From assembly GCA_002914845.1 (NCBI GenBank), contig JXTC01000176.1:85368-149367 (forward strand): DNA of 64,000 nt, read 5' to 3'. The DNA comes from Trema orientale. Lineage: Eukaryota > Streptophyta > Magnoliopsida > Rosales > Cannabaceae. The notes under the pieces are model-generated. The model was not told the DNA's origin and searched no databases. It saw only the letters and a list, made by a program, of their open reading frames with translations. Positions 23,023-35,604 of this stretch are shown one piece after another (position 1 is the stretch's first letter; each line of letters begins with the position of its first letter). The position numbers were made by a program, and so were the translations under genes.

Positions 23023-24600
23023 CTATATATATATATATATATATTGCAGAGCTTCTGGCCAACTCGTGAATCATCAAAAGTCGACAGACTTATTCTCACC
23101 ATACAAACCAGCTATCGTTCTAACTATTTTCAATAGAATTTAAATATGACAGTTTGTGAATACCATGTGTTGGGGTGGATTTTTATCCTTGAAACTAACG
23201 CACACCACGCAAGTGGTTTCGTTTAAAGGATCCCAAAACTCATATTACTGTAAGTGTAATCCGTACAACTTGAATAAGGTTACAAATAGACTTTTCTCCA
23301 AGATCTTGTCATTCTCCTTCAAAGGTGATGTTAGAATTGTAGACAACAATTACAAGAGTATAAATAAATCTGANNNNNNNNNNNNNNNNNNNNNNNNNNN
23401 CTAAGGACCGGATCAGTATTATTATTTTATTTTAGAGTATCATTTTATCTTGTTTATCTTGATATATTTATAAAATAAATAAGGGCAGGATCACATAATC
23501 CCAAATTAGACCAATTGAATTCTGTCTGTTTCACTTTTAGAATTATTTTGATTTATTTGAACATTGAAGTCATACTTTCTATTAAAATAACTAAAAGTCA
23601 CACTTTTTGTATATCGGTCATATCTGAAGATTTATGGATTTCATGGTTTGAAACACTTGAATTAACAAGTAGTCTTTAGTTTTGTAAATTAATCACTTAG
23701 AAGTTTTCATCTAAAAGTTATAAAAGTTTTGACTTTGACTTTTCCGTTGTGATAGATGAAGTTAAATCTATAGTTCTTGTTCATATGGTAATTTCGTCAA
23801 GGCTTAAGAGTAACGGTAATTTTATGGAAGCTATATTTGCACCCCACACAATTATTAAGGTACTCCTAAAATAAATAAAAAGACAAATCAGGACAAGAAA
23901 TCAAAACCCATGTTAAAATTATCCCAAACACCCCCTAAAGCCAACTTTCTTCCTTGCAAATCTACGAACTAAAACAAGTTAGTAGTTTTAATTTTTAGGA
24001 TGAAAAGAATAAATCATGAATAAAAAATATGAAAGAAATAAACATTTAACACGAGAAAATGAAACACAAGATATGGAAAAATAATAAAAAATAAAACAAA
24101 GCAAACTGGATAAAGCAAAGAAATTTCACTTCCTCTCCTTTAACTCAAGATTAAAGAGATTATCAAATAAATTAAAATTAAAGGAGATTAATTACGCATA
24201 AAAAGAAATTTTTAGAAAAATAATAAGGCACTTTTTTTTTCTTTCTTAAGTTATTTCTTTTAATTATTTTATTGATCGACGGGGTGTTTTTATGCCAAAT
24301 TGGGGTGTATATATAATTCCCTAATTTTATTTTAATTCTGTTTTTACCAAATCAGTAGACATAATAATGAAATTTGTAATGATTTGTTAGATATTTTTGT
24401 GATTTATAAAAAGCGAAGAAATAAGATATTATTTCACTACAATCCAAGAGGATATTTTAATAGAGGGAATTCGGCTCGGTAGCGTTTCATAGTGCTAAAT
24501 TTTTACTCTTAACAATATATTTTTTGTTATTTGTTCTATAACCATTTTTATAGTAAAGTTACAAATTTGCGAGCAACTTCCCCTGACTACTGAGAAATTA
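23023..24600. other. Intergenic with assembly gap (23374-23400 N)
   Basis: AT-rich; I see no gene, RNA or clear repeat. A short open frame at 23156 runs into the N gap and cannot be judged. The gap length (27 N) may not reflect the true size. Confidence 0.6.
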
Positions 24601-24616
24601 AAATTTCTCTCTTCAA

Positions 24617-24788
24617 GGGTGTAAGTTACAGGTGGGTTTGGTGGAATCTAATTGCTCCAGCGCTGTTATGGCTGTTTTTTTTTTTTTTAGTCTTTATGTT
24701 TTGAGGAAATTCCGTGTGTATTGCTGCTCTTGTGATTAAAGACATTACTAAATAAAGAGTTTCCTTCTTTTTCCCCTAAAAAAAAAAA
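24617..24788 (+). mobile_element. 5'-truncated LINE-like insertion with poly-A
   Basis: Ends AATAAAGAGTTTCC..CCCCTAAAAAAAAAAA. It is bounded by AAATTTCTCTCTTCAA (24601-24616) and AAATTCCCTCTTCAA (24786-24800), a near-identical 15-16-bp duplication. This combination fits target-primed retrotransposition of a LINE or a processed transcript. No coding part remains. Confidence 0.5.
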
Positions 24789-25497
24789 TTCCCTCTTCAA
24801 ATCAACTGGAAAAAACTACTTATTATGTTATTCTTCTTTATTTTTTGGCCGAGATTTTATCGCTTATATGGATAGTACTTGATATTCGCCACATCACCTT
24901 TATCGAACTCAATTATGAAATGGCCAGTATTCAAGCCAGATTTTTTTTGAGATGGCCTACAATGCAAAGAGGGACCAACATAACAAAAATAATTGATGAA
25001 GAAACAAGATAATAATGATTGTCCTAGTAAAGAAAAACAGAAGTGCTTAATATTGGCTTGTTTGATTGTGTTTCTATCTTTGGTTTTTCTTAAGTATATA
25101 ATTCTTGAGGAGTGCTAATCTTTTTTATTTTTTCGCACTTCTGTGTTCTCACTCTTCTAAGCATAAATAGATTTCATTATATTTTGTTATATTATTTATA
25201 TATAGAAGAGGAATGTTATGGGCAAACGCTCACACAACCACTCCATCAGTCGCCCATCTTCTCTTTTAACACGTGGCATATTTGTTTTCTGTTAGATAAT
25301 ACAGAAATAGAGTCGAAATGAAAGACCATCATTTTTATTGTAATTACGAGTTTTGCCATCCTTCTTTTTTTGTCCTTTTTCCTTGATTTCTTCCCTCTCC
25401 TCGAAAGCACATCCAGAAGACAGCCAAAGCAGGAACTCCAGTGGAAGGTCTGAACACTAGGTCCTTGGAAGTGAGCGGAAGAAAAAAAAATACTTGG

Positions 25498-25616
25498 TAT
25501 ATAAAATTTTACACTTGGTATATATGCATATATACCGAATATTTTGCTATAATATTTGACAAGGGACATTTACTGAAATTGGGCCCAAAATTTGGTCATA
25601 TTTCTATAAGCCTCTA
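25498..25616. repeat. Right half of a TTAGG..-type MITE
   Basis: ACTTGGTATATATGCATATATACCG, continued by TGGGCCCAAAATTTGGTCAT and TATAAGCCTCTAA, repeats the right half of the units at 48602-49176. Confidence 0.65.
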
Positions 25617-26936
25617 AATAATATATACATTAGACCAATATTGGTATAATAATTTGAGAAATTGTGGTATATGATAACTTTTTAAAATTTGTTTAAGTTT
25701 ATGTCCATCAATTTTATGTTATAGTTAAATATCCAAATTTTTAAAAACCATCAGCTGGTGAATATTTGGATTCCCGATTTTGTCCTTACTTATTTTGGTC
25801 AGTTTTTTTTTCGTTCTTTTTTTCACGAGTTTTTCTTCTCTCTATCTCTCTCTCTTTTCTCTTTCTCTCTCTATTTTCTGGTTCTTCTTTCTCTCTCTTG
25901 TTTTTCTTCTTGTTCAACTATTTATTTATTTAGAAGCTTTATTCCTGGATGTTGATTATTTTGCGTGAATCTTTTCAGCCAAATCATGTGTGTTTGCCTC
26001 CTTTGTTTGCTTCTTTTTCTTCTTCTTCTTCTTCTTTGATACCCGTGGAGCTTTCCGGCGATTCTTGTTCATCTCTCTTTGGATCAGTCAATTTTAATCT
26101 TTAATTTTGATCTTGTTTAGGTATGTGTTATTTTCTTGATTTTATGTCTTGTTTCTTTAGAACCATATGTATAATTTTGTGTTGATTCTATTATGTTGTG
26201 TTTTTGGAGATTTTGAATTTTATTGTTAACTTATATTGTAATAATTATTAGTATTTGTGTAATCTAATTTTTCGCAGGTCTGAGAAGTTATTTTTAATTT
26301 CATATGTGTTTTGGAATGATTTTTCGTAATTGGTATTGGTTCATCAATTTTTTGTCGTGGTATATGTAATTTTTGTCATGACTCGTGATTTATATGATTT
26401 TTATGATAGTATATGTATTGTGTATTAATTTTAGAGATTTACATGTTCTTTAGTAATTCGTGTTATAATTGATCTTAATTCATGTATAATCTTATTTTTT
26501 TGTTAGATTTGAGTAGCTATTTCTATTCTCCTTTGTGTTTTGAATTTTTTTTAATCAGCAATAGTTTATTAATTTTTAGTCGTAGTATATGTTATATTGT
26601 AGTGATATATGTGATCTGTTTTGTGGTATATGGTATTACTGTTCACTAGTTTTTGTTGATGAACATATTCTGTATTTCTNGGCCTTGGTATATGTGTTTT
26701 TTGTATTGGTATATGTATTTTTTGTTATTATTCATTAAGATTGTTCAATATTCTTATTTGGTTCATATTCTGCATTTGTTGTTTTTCTGTTCTAGTTTTT
26801 TTTTTTTTTTAGTATATGATTTTTTGTGTTTAGTATATGGATTTTTTGACTTAGTATATGTGTCTATGTACTTCCTGAACTATTAGATGTGATTTTTTTT
26901 TAATATTTGTTTCTTAGTTTCTTCATACAGATTTAT

Positions 26937-27540
26937 ATACTGATTATAAAGTTGATCAAGATGGAAATTTTAAGTGCCTATTTATGGTACATGTTTTTTT
27001 TTAATGTATATTGTTTTTCTGTTTTGATTTTTTGTGGCACATGGTTTTTCATATTTGGTACATGGATTTTCTAATTTGGTACATCTTGATATGTACCTAC
27101 TAAACCAATAGGTATGATTTTTTGTTTTCTAAAATTAGTTTCTTCGTGTAGGTTCATATATTGATTATGAAATTGATAAAGACGATAATTTCTTGTACCT
27201 TTTTATGGCATTTGGAGTTTCAATTAAAGTGGCGTCATTATAGACCGGTTATATCGGTTGATGCGACCTTTTTGACATTGCATTTCAATAGTATATAATT
27301 CATCGCTTATCGGTTGATGTGCCAGAATTCAATAAAGAACAACTTGTTCTTCCACCAAAGACTGAAAAAGCTTATAGGCCGAAAAAGAAAAGGATTCTTT
27401 CAGCTCATGAGTTTAAGAAAAAAAATCAAGTCAAGTGCAGTCGATACAAGCAATTTGGCCACACTCAGAAAACTTGTCGAAATCCAGTTCATGCTGAATT
27501 ATGTGTTCCAAAGAGGAAGAAAAGCTATGAGGATCAATAG
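26937..27540 (+). pseudogene. MULE transposase fragments, internally deleted
   Basis: TDYKVDQDGNFKCLFMV (26940-26990) and its near-duplicate YIDYEIDKDDNFLYLFMAFG (27157-27216) are the segment just before the catalytic core; WRHYRPVISVDATFLT (about 27226-27280) contains the first catalytic Asp in the RPVIxVDATFL motif. It is joined directly to the C-terminal VPEFNKEQLVLPPKTEKAYRPKKKRI and a zinc knuckle CSRYKQFGHTQKTC (27319-27540), where the second Cys is Tyr. The several hundred residues normally between are missing. Confidence 0.7.
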
Positions 27541-28184
27541 TCTCTTTTTATTTATTTTGTAGTTTGTTTTGTTATCAAACAGAGAATTTCTTTTTTTTTT
27601 CCATATTTTGGTACATGAAATTTTGGTCATAGTATATAGAAATTTTGTCATAGTATATAAGATTATGTACCTGATTCAGATTCATTATATTAAGATATTG
27701 AATATTTTTATTATTATTACTTTGTTTCTCGATGTTCTCACACTTTCAGGTACATGAATTTTTAGTTTTGGTATATGAAATTTTTATCATAGTATATGAG
27801 ATCATATACCATTTTTGTTAATTTAGATATTTGATATTGTTATTTTGTTTCTAGGTGTTCTCACTTTCAGGTACATAAATTTTTGGTCTTGATATATAGA
27901 ATTTTTGTCATGGTATATGAGGTTATATACCAGTTTCGTTAATTTAGATATTTGATATTGTTATTTTGTTTCTATCTGCACTCACACTTTCAGGTACATA
28001 AATTTTTGTTCTTAGTATATTAAAATTTTATCATAGTATATGAAGCTATATACCATGCTACATATATACCGTGTTCGAAATTATATGAATGATTATAATT
28101 TACATATATATACATTATGGTATTTGAGCATATATATGGACATCTGTATATAGGGTACTGTGACAAATGATGCTTGCTTGGTGC

Positions 28185-28480
28185 TGATTTGATGCACTCT
28201 ATTATTTTCTCAAAGAAGATCTATCCCAATAGTAGTCCTCCCATATCCAATCAATGTCTATGTCAACATTCTTAGTTTTAATATGTTCTTATTGATCGCC
28301 AATTAAAAAGGTCTCCAACTATATACAGCTTGCAGAGCTTTATCATCATTTCATCATTGTTGCCACCATATGATTCAAACTTGTCTCTAATCTCCTTCTT
28401 TTTCACTCTCTTTCCTAGGGAGAAAATTTTTCTGAAACTCTCTTTACTTTGCAGTTTATGTTCCTTCAAGTCAATTAGTT
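28185..28480 (-). pseudogene. DUF1985-like remnant (Ulp1-type MULE cargo)
   Basis: Minus strand: RDKFESYGGNNDEMMIKLCKLYIVGDLFNWRSIRTY (to 28278), then after a stop KTKNVDIDIDWIWEDYYWDRSSLRK. The pattern D..K..LxxLYxVxxxLx...VDxxWxxxxxDxxxWxxxSL resembles plant DUF1985 domains found with Ulp1-like proteases in MULEs. Recognition is moderate because the fragment is short. Confidence 0.45.
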
Positions 28481-30735
28481 ATTTGGTCTTGAGCCCCATA
28501 ATTGTTATGTATAGCTTCAAACCGGACACGTATTTTTCTCCATTGATATTGAACCATGCTTCATCACTATTGGGGCATGGTATGGATTTCCGAATTAAGT
28601 TGTGAATGAGTTGTGAGATACTCTTTATAACCCTCATATCAATCAACCAAAGCATATCTGCTTGAATCGTCTTTATTACTCTATACTCATCTTGTCGTGG
28701 ATGAGTTGCAGTATCTTTATCTTTGAATATATTTGTATTTTCTTAGGTTCTGGCCAGTTAGTCTTTGGTATAATATACTCTATTATAGCTGGAATCTGCA
28801 AATCAATGAACCAAATACAAAAGGTTATGAATAAAGCACATAAACTTATAAGAAAAACACAAATTAAAGTGTACTGGAAAATTTATGAACCACTATGAAA
28901 AATTCATGAACTAATAAATAAAAATTATGAACCACTAAAAAAGTTTCATGAACTAAACAGAATTGATATTACATAAACTTGTCCTTTAAATCCATGAACA
29001 ATATAGAAAATTCATCTACTAAATAGAAATCTAATATGCATGTACAGATTAACACATAAATACATTAATAAGTCCAAAAGACATAATAAGTCCACATAAG
29101 TACACATAGAAATATATCACAATACACACATGTTAACATAAAGCACATACAAAATTAATATACCACAACACAAATCCATATATCAAATTGAAATAGTCCT
29201 GAACCACAAATAAGTCTTAAGACAAAACTTTATAAATGACTTGAAATCTAGTTCAACATAACATAACACTCACACATAGAAGATTTGTTAAGTACTTACC
29301 AAATAAACTATGTACTAAACCATGTGTGGAGCCCAAAATCTATGAACCATGTATCCTAAATGAAAAAACATAAAAGAGATAGGAATCTAAATAATTTGAA
29401 CCCTAAAAAATAACCATGTACCCTAAAATCCGTGAACTATGTATGAGTTTTTTTTCTTATAATTACCAAAGCAACTAACAAATTCAAGAATATTAGTCCC
29501 GTGGACATTTTGGTCGCTTATTCACTTCTCCAATACAAAGTTCTATGGGTCAACTCATTAAAAAAAAAAAAAGTATATTTGCTAAATCCTTGCATAAGAG
29601 CCACATAATAATTAACTCTACAGAAATGTATATGGATCAATAGTCACTCACTATAAACTTATGTGCCTATATTGATAGTAGTAGGTAGTAACACTAATAC
29701 TTTAATCTGATTTGTAAGTATACTCATAGTTTAGAAGTCTAAAATTACGAAATTCCATTCTTGATTATAGAAAATACGTCTATGAACAATTAACTTGTCA
29801 CCAAATGAAAAGTAAATTCTTTAATCAACACATTGTTGCATAAGACAATTTTGAAATATGTATTTCAGGACTTTTTCTTTGGGTTTTTGAGTAAAATGTG
29901 TCTAGTGGTGTAATAATTTTTTACCAAAGATCAGAATGTCATAACATACATTTTCACCTATTTTATTATATGAACCATACACCAAATAATTTTAGTATAT
30001 GAACTGAAGAGATTAAATACTCTAACTTGTACAATATCTCTTTTTGTCATTTTATCAAATACTTGATATGCACAACATTTATAACGAACAGTTATGATTC
30101 ATTTTCTCAAATTATAAACCCAAAAATATATGTATCATTACTTAAATTTATAAGAATATAAACCATGAACTAGAAAATGAATATAAACCAATATAATAAA
30201 ATCAAACTCAAAATCGCAAGATTCGAGCTCATAATATTATTTGAGCCTGATTATATATCGATTCTAAAAATTTATGTACTAAATTCATATACCTAACAAA
30301 AATCTAAGAATCACGATGATGCATATACACTAAAATACACATATATACATATATATATAGTTCATGATAATGGAGCAGAAATATGCACATCTACGATAAT
30401 GAATTGGAGCTACCGTCAATAGAGTTTTCTTCTACAGAATGAACCTTAGCTTTGGCATTTCGGAATGAACTCTAGCTTTCATCAATATAAATTTTAGTTT
30501 GGATGAAGAGTGAGTGAGAAAATTTTTGACGATCGGAAAAATTTTCAGAGAACGAGGAAAACTGGGTGAGAAAGTGACAACTTCTTTGAGAAAATGAGAA
30601 AAATGGTGACGAAAAAGGTTCTGATGAATCAGGGGTATTTTTGGTCTTTAATTTGCAACGGGCCTTTAGTTGGTCATAAGCCTATAAAAATTGGGCTGTG
30701 GTCATAAACTGAAATTGGGCCAAAATTTTAGATAT

Positions 30736-32560
30736 ATATCTAGTCGTCCCAATATTTTTCTACAATGGGGTATACAAATATTTCCCTATGATGAGGTCAA
30801 ACATATTGACCACTTGATCTCCATCTAACAACGTAGGAGAGTTATGGTAGGCGCAAGATGAAAATGGTAAATCCACATCATATTAAACCTCTTTGAATCT
30901 GATATACATTACATATATATATACATACATTTTCTCTCTTTCTTTCTTTTTGATTCAAACGTCTTATATCTGATTTTTTTTTTAAACTTACTGATTCAAC
31001 CTCTTAATGCATTTCCTTTTCATACATGCTTTAATTAGCCAAAATGCACAAACTCGTCAATATACTTTTTTGTTCTTTTGCTAATAGCTTTAATATACTC
31101 CGTAATTGAGCGAATTTGGGTCTTAGGCTATATATTTGGTAGGAAAGAAAAGAGAGAGGAAGGAAAGTATTTAAGAGAAAAATGACGGAAAATTGAAAAA
31201 TTAGGTTGTTTAGTAGGCAGGAAAAGAGGAGAGGAAATGAGTGGTGGATCCTACATAATTTTTCCCCCAACAAAAATGGAGAGAAAATATTAACGAAAAA
31301 GTTGTGTGGTGTATGAGTAAGTCAAATTACTAAAATACTCTCGAATACTTAACTTTAAATAATAATTATAAAAGGGTAAAATAGTCATTTTAAATTAAAC
31401 TAATTTTCTTTCCTCTTTACATACCAAACAACTATGAGGAAAAAATACTTTTATTTCCATCTTATATATTTTATTTTTCTCCTATTTTCTTTCCTCTCTA
31501 CCAAACATAGCCTTAAAAAACTAACCCTCATTGTCATATTATACATATAAAATTACTTTCTTCAACAAATTTCAAACTACTTTAGCCATCTCTGATAGTC
31601 TCGATCCAGATCTCGGTAGCGGTGCCTCTACTTGACTAGAGTCGAAAAATTTCAACCATGGTTGAACTTATTCGGCCACCTCTTCTCCTAGTATTTCCAA
31701 TCGTTTTTTAACTGGTGGCCGAAAATTTTGACTCCGGTTGGAAATTTTCGACCTCAGCCAGAAATTTTCAACTGGAGTCGAACCACCGTTCGATGGTAGT
31801 TAAACAATTTGACTGGGATCGAAGCCACCGGTCGAAATTTTCGACTGGCATTCAACCATAGTCAAATAATTTTGACCATAGTCGAACATGGTCGGTCGTC
31901 TTCCCGGTGCCGCCTCTATCACTTTTGATTTTTTTTGACTTGGTAGAAATTTTTCTACTAGGGTCGAGTCATGAGTAATTTTGGAACTTTGAAATATTTA
32001 TTAAATGATATGACAATAAAAGTCCTATTTTTATAAATAGTTTATAAGTTATTCTTTTTTTCATCACATATATTAAAAAAGGCTTAAAATTGATAATCCC
32101 CCGTTTGGTAAAAATTGTCACCGGAAAATGAATATAAATTTAAAATCGATGGGAATTTTAAGGAATAGAGCTCTTGGTTTCTCCTCCAAAATCATCACTT
32201 GCAGGGGACTACCCCTAAAGAGTCTTATAAAAATTTCCTAATAATGTATATCAAATCCAAACCCATTAACCTTTAACGAAAAGAGTACATTTGCCTAATC
32301 ACTCTCTTGAATTTCTCCTATCAAATCCTCACGATAACTCAATCATCCAATATATTAAAAAAACAAATTTGAATTTTGGATTAAAAATTTATGTCAGTCA
32401 GCGCCGGAGGTGGTTGTTGGAAGGGATGTCGCGTTCTTGTTCATTTAGCAATGTTTTGGGCGGTTTAATACTTGACTCTTCACTCACTTGGAAGAGACCT
32501 GACTCTTTGTTTGCTGCCTTTTCTGGGTTTGGAAAGCATTGAAGTAAGTGAGACTAGAAA
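30736..32560. other. Intergenic; contains a TCGAC palindrome array
   Basis: No gene seen. 31600-31960 holds many degenerate repeats of GGTCGAAATTTTCGAC-type palindromes; the remainder is AT-rich with poly-T runs. Confidence 0.6.
31600..31960. repeat. Array of GTCGAAA/TTTCGAC palindromic motifs
   Basis: Motifs such as GAGTCGAAAAATTTC, AAATTTTCGACC, GGTCGAAATTTTCGAC, AACCATGGTTGAA and AACCATAGTCAAA recur irregularly about every 20-40 bp on both strands. The GC content is higher than in the flanks. No reading frame spans it. Confidence 0.6.
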
Positions 32561-32569
32561 GAGGGAGTT

Positions 32570-32728
32570 TTTTTTTTTATTTTATAATTAAAAGTGAGGC
32601 TTAACTAATGACCACCACTTTACTAGAAATTTAAAGGAAAATAACACACACACTCTACCAAAGTTTGAACCTCTGACCCCTCAAACTTACACACACATCC
32701 CTCAAGTCTTGGATCAACTGAGGGAGTT
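32570..32728 (-). mobile_element. tRNA-derived SINE
   Basis: Minus strand runs from a box-A-like CTCAGTTGATCCAAGAC through box B GGTTCAAAC (32653-32661) to the 3' body TAGTAAAGTGGTGGTCATTAGTTAAGC and an A tail. GAGGGAGTT on each side may be the target duplication. The 3' body is shared with the SINE at 46014-46328. Confidence 0.65.
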
Positions 32729-33469
32729 GACGCTGAAGAAGACAATTGAGATATATCATGTGAGAGAAGGTCCCACATAACCTATTTCAGGTGTGGCTAG
32801 CAGACGCTATTTTCACTTGGGCCCACTCGACTTCCTCTCCTCCCTTCGATTTAAATCAGAGGGTTTTCACTTNCCATGTATTTTTCACTAATCTAGATGG
32901 GGGAATTTGATTTACATATATCTTAAAACTCAAATGTTCTTCATCTTAAAAACCATGTTTCTGATGTTTCCAAAACTAAAAGTGAAAGACTAGAACTTTT
33001 ATGATGAGTTCCCTATACAAAATAAATGAGTCCTTGTCTAGCTAAAAGGGAGAGAGGAAAACTTTAACAAACAACGAACCAGGCTCTTTGTGAATCGACC
33101 AAGAACAATATCAAAGTGATGGAACTATATGCAGTGCGTGGCTACAAATTAAACATGGTTAAAAACAAATCTTTCCAAAAATAAACGAAAGTTATTTTTA
33201 GACTAGTCATAATATTTTTAAAAGAAGATTTACATGAGTGCCCGGAATGACAAAAGAATGAACAAAAGATTATTCACCTAACTAATGTTGAAACTTGAGA
33301 CCGTGGTAGCAATTATACATATACATACACATATGTATATATGTGTGTGTTTTAGGGTGATTTTGTTTGTTCTTTTACGAGGAAGAGAATCATATATAGA
33401 AAAAGAGGGTGATGTTTCATAAGGACGTTTTCTTTCTTGGTAGTAAAAAAGGGAGAAGGGGTGACTAGC

Positions 33470-33745
33470 GTGGCTACCCTTCTTGAGTGTGACTATAGGA
33501 GTTCTAACTTCGTTCAAGAATGTTCTTAACACCCTACGTACAAGTCGCTACCACTGGACGGTAGAGTGAGTCACCTGAACTCCATCCGAACAACTAACGA
33601 GAATGATACCCTGAGCGAAGAATGGGGTACTAGACTAGCAGGTAGTACCTTCATATTTAATAAGACTCCCGAAGGAACAACTAAGATTCGAACTTACAAC
33701 CTCCAACATCTAGGATAATGACGTTGCTACTAGGCCACCTGTTTG
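33470..33745 (-). mobile_element. tRNA-derived SINE or tRNA-like remnant
   Basis: Minus strand GGTGGCCTAGTAGCAACG (box A, 33726-33738 core) and GTTCGAATC (box B, 33685-33693) at tRNA spacing, followed by an unrelated 3' part. It does not fold as a full tRNA. The 3' limit is uncertain. Confidence 0.5.
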
Positions 33746-34059
33746 GTGGTTTTCGCAGAGACGTTAATATAATGGTTGTGTCTGAAATGAAATTATGCTC
33801 ATGTTAGCTGGTTTGAAAGCGTATTTTTCAATAAGTCAAGTTATGTCGCACAGCTTATTAAGACTGCCGTCCCCTTGATTGTTACTTGATTGAATACAGT
33901 ACATCTTTATGATCCTTCAATTATTGTATCAAACTTACTTTGAGAAAGAGTTCAATTATTGTGTCAAACTTACTTTGAGAGAGAGTTCAACTATTGTATC
34001 AAATAGCAAAAAGGAGAAACAGCTTACTTAGACGATGAAAAAACGCAATTTGCGCAAAT

Positions 34060-34273
34060 CTAGAGACAATCTATTTATTGATAGTTTTTTTTAATCATTG
34101 GATCATTATCTAATGGCTACCATAATTTGAGTAGTTAGGGAAAAAAAATAATAAAAATAAATAGCTATTATTTAGTATTTTTTCCATATTTTATTATGAA
34201 AAGAGGTGTGTGATGAATTTTAATTAGTACCTATAGATATGTAAAAAATAATACCTACTGGATTAGTGCCTGT
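34060..34273. mobile_element. Micron-like MITE, copy C, decayed
   Basis: Keeps the inner AATCATTGGATCATTATCTAATGGCT stem, a TTATTATGAAAAGAGG body, and the right end ATACCTACTGGATTAGTGCC next to (TA)n. The left end is worn. Confidence 0.55.
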
Positions 34274-34309
34274 ATATATATATCCTAGTCGTTTTTATAG
34301 TTTTATAGA

Positions 34310-34582
34310 CATAGCTGTTATAATTAATTCAATTATTTTGAAACTATTTCAATTCATGTTTTACTTTTTGATAATGTTGGATTATACTTCTGGATATAAA
34401 ACAAGTACAGCAGAATAATAAAGATCTCATATGTTTATTATGTTTGAAAAAACGAAATATATAATAAAGAGGACAAAATAAAACTTTTTAAATAATTTAA
34501 AGACCAAAATAACACAATTTAATATTTGAAAACCAAAATGAGACTTTTTTTATAATTTAGGGACTAAAATGGTCACTTATCC
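34310..34582. mobile_element. Partial copy of the GGATAA MULE-MITE
   Basis: Matches the middle and right end of 50574-51098 (TTTCAATTCATGTT, GATATAAAACAAGTACA.., AAAATGGTCACTTATCC). The left terminus is missing. Confidence 0.6.
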
Positions 34583-35241
34583 TTGAATTAATGTTGTAAA
34601 GGACTTTTGAAGAGAACTTGGTCCGTTCGTACTGTTTAGAGCTTTAAGCTTATAATTTCTCAAATGAAAAGCTCCTTCTTTTAGCTTTTTTTTTTTTTTT
34701 TTTTTTCTTGAACTCTTTTTTTTAGCTTGATCCATACATACGTATCTAATTGTACAATTGAAAAATCCCATGCAAAATATGTAAATATATATTGATCTTC
34801 TGATAGTCTGTGTGCTTGTATGTCTATCTAGTTTTAATCGTATTTAGAGGGCTAGAATCGATTAAGAGAGTACCGGTCGTAGTTTTTTGCTTGAAAAAGT
34901 ACCGGTCATAGTTAGTCCTCCAACTTCGATCTCGATATCAAATAAATAGACTTTTCAGACATAACACAGAAATACTTATTACGTAGTCCCAACCCCATGA
35001 GCTGACGCACTTTTATTTTTCAAATAAAACGACAAATTTAATTATCTCTACACAGCTCATTTGACTAGTACATACATATTTTCTATATTCTATTTCATTA
35101 CTTAATGACAAGAAAATTACATTTTCACATGCTCAGTGTCGGCTGAAGGCATAGGCCTCTCGGGCCTTTGCCTAAGGCCCCACTCTCACTCCCATGTGCC
35201 TTTTTTTTTTTCTTGTAATATTATTATTTTAGTATTTTTTA

Positions 35242-35604
35242 GGATAAATTGTAAAAAAAATTTTGAGATCTGAGTTTTTATAATTTAAAGTCTAAAATTT
35301 GGACATTATAAAATAAAATCATGATAATAAAAAATTTTAAAAATTAATACATGAGTTGATTTTTTGAGTAACTTTAATTGATAAAAGATAATAATATTCT
35401 CAAAATTAAAGAGAATAATAAGGATTAATTCAGTTTTAATAGAAGATATTATTGTTTTTTCATTACTAAAATTAATCAAAAAATCAGTTCACGGTATTAA
35501 TTTTCAGAAATTCTTAATTTCAGGGTATGTATTTTGCAGAGTACAAACTTCAGACTTTAAATTATAGAAAACTCAAACTTAAGGGTATGTTTTTGCAGTT
35601 TACT
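35242..35604. mobile_element. MITE with AAACTGCAAAAA termini, copy 1
   Basis: GGATAAATTGTAAAAAAAAT at the left, and reversed right end AGTAAACTGCAAAAACATACC; both continue into AGTTT(T/A)(A/C)TATAATTTAAAGTCT. A second copy is at 61174-61526. They share interior TTTGAGTAACTTTAATTGATAAAAG. Confidence 0.7.

Larger units (their letters stand above)
25640..30735. mobile_element. Decayed MULE with DUF1985-like cargo
   Basis: The plus strand carries MULE transposase remnants (26937-27540); the minus strand from the other side carries a DUF1985/Ulp1-region remnant (about 28190-28480). Both flanks show 5'UTR-like pyrimidine-rich leaders (25810-26000 on plus; reverse of 30420-30560 on minus) and long stretches of repeated TTGGTATATG or GGTTCATGAATTTTT units. 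The left end (GATAACTTTTTAAAATTTG..) and right end (..AAACTGAAATTGGGCCAAAATTTT) resemble termini of the MITE at 48602-49176. Boundaries are approximate. Convergent transposase and Ulp1-like genes are known for plant Kaonashi-type MULEs. Confidence 0.5.

Noticed and set aside
22141..23040. Spaced repeats looked at as a CRISPR-like array
   Set aside because: Plant nuclear context; the repeats are inverted MITE ends and inner stems, not regular direct repeats with unique spacers.
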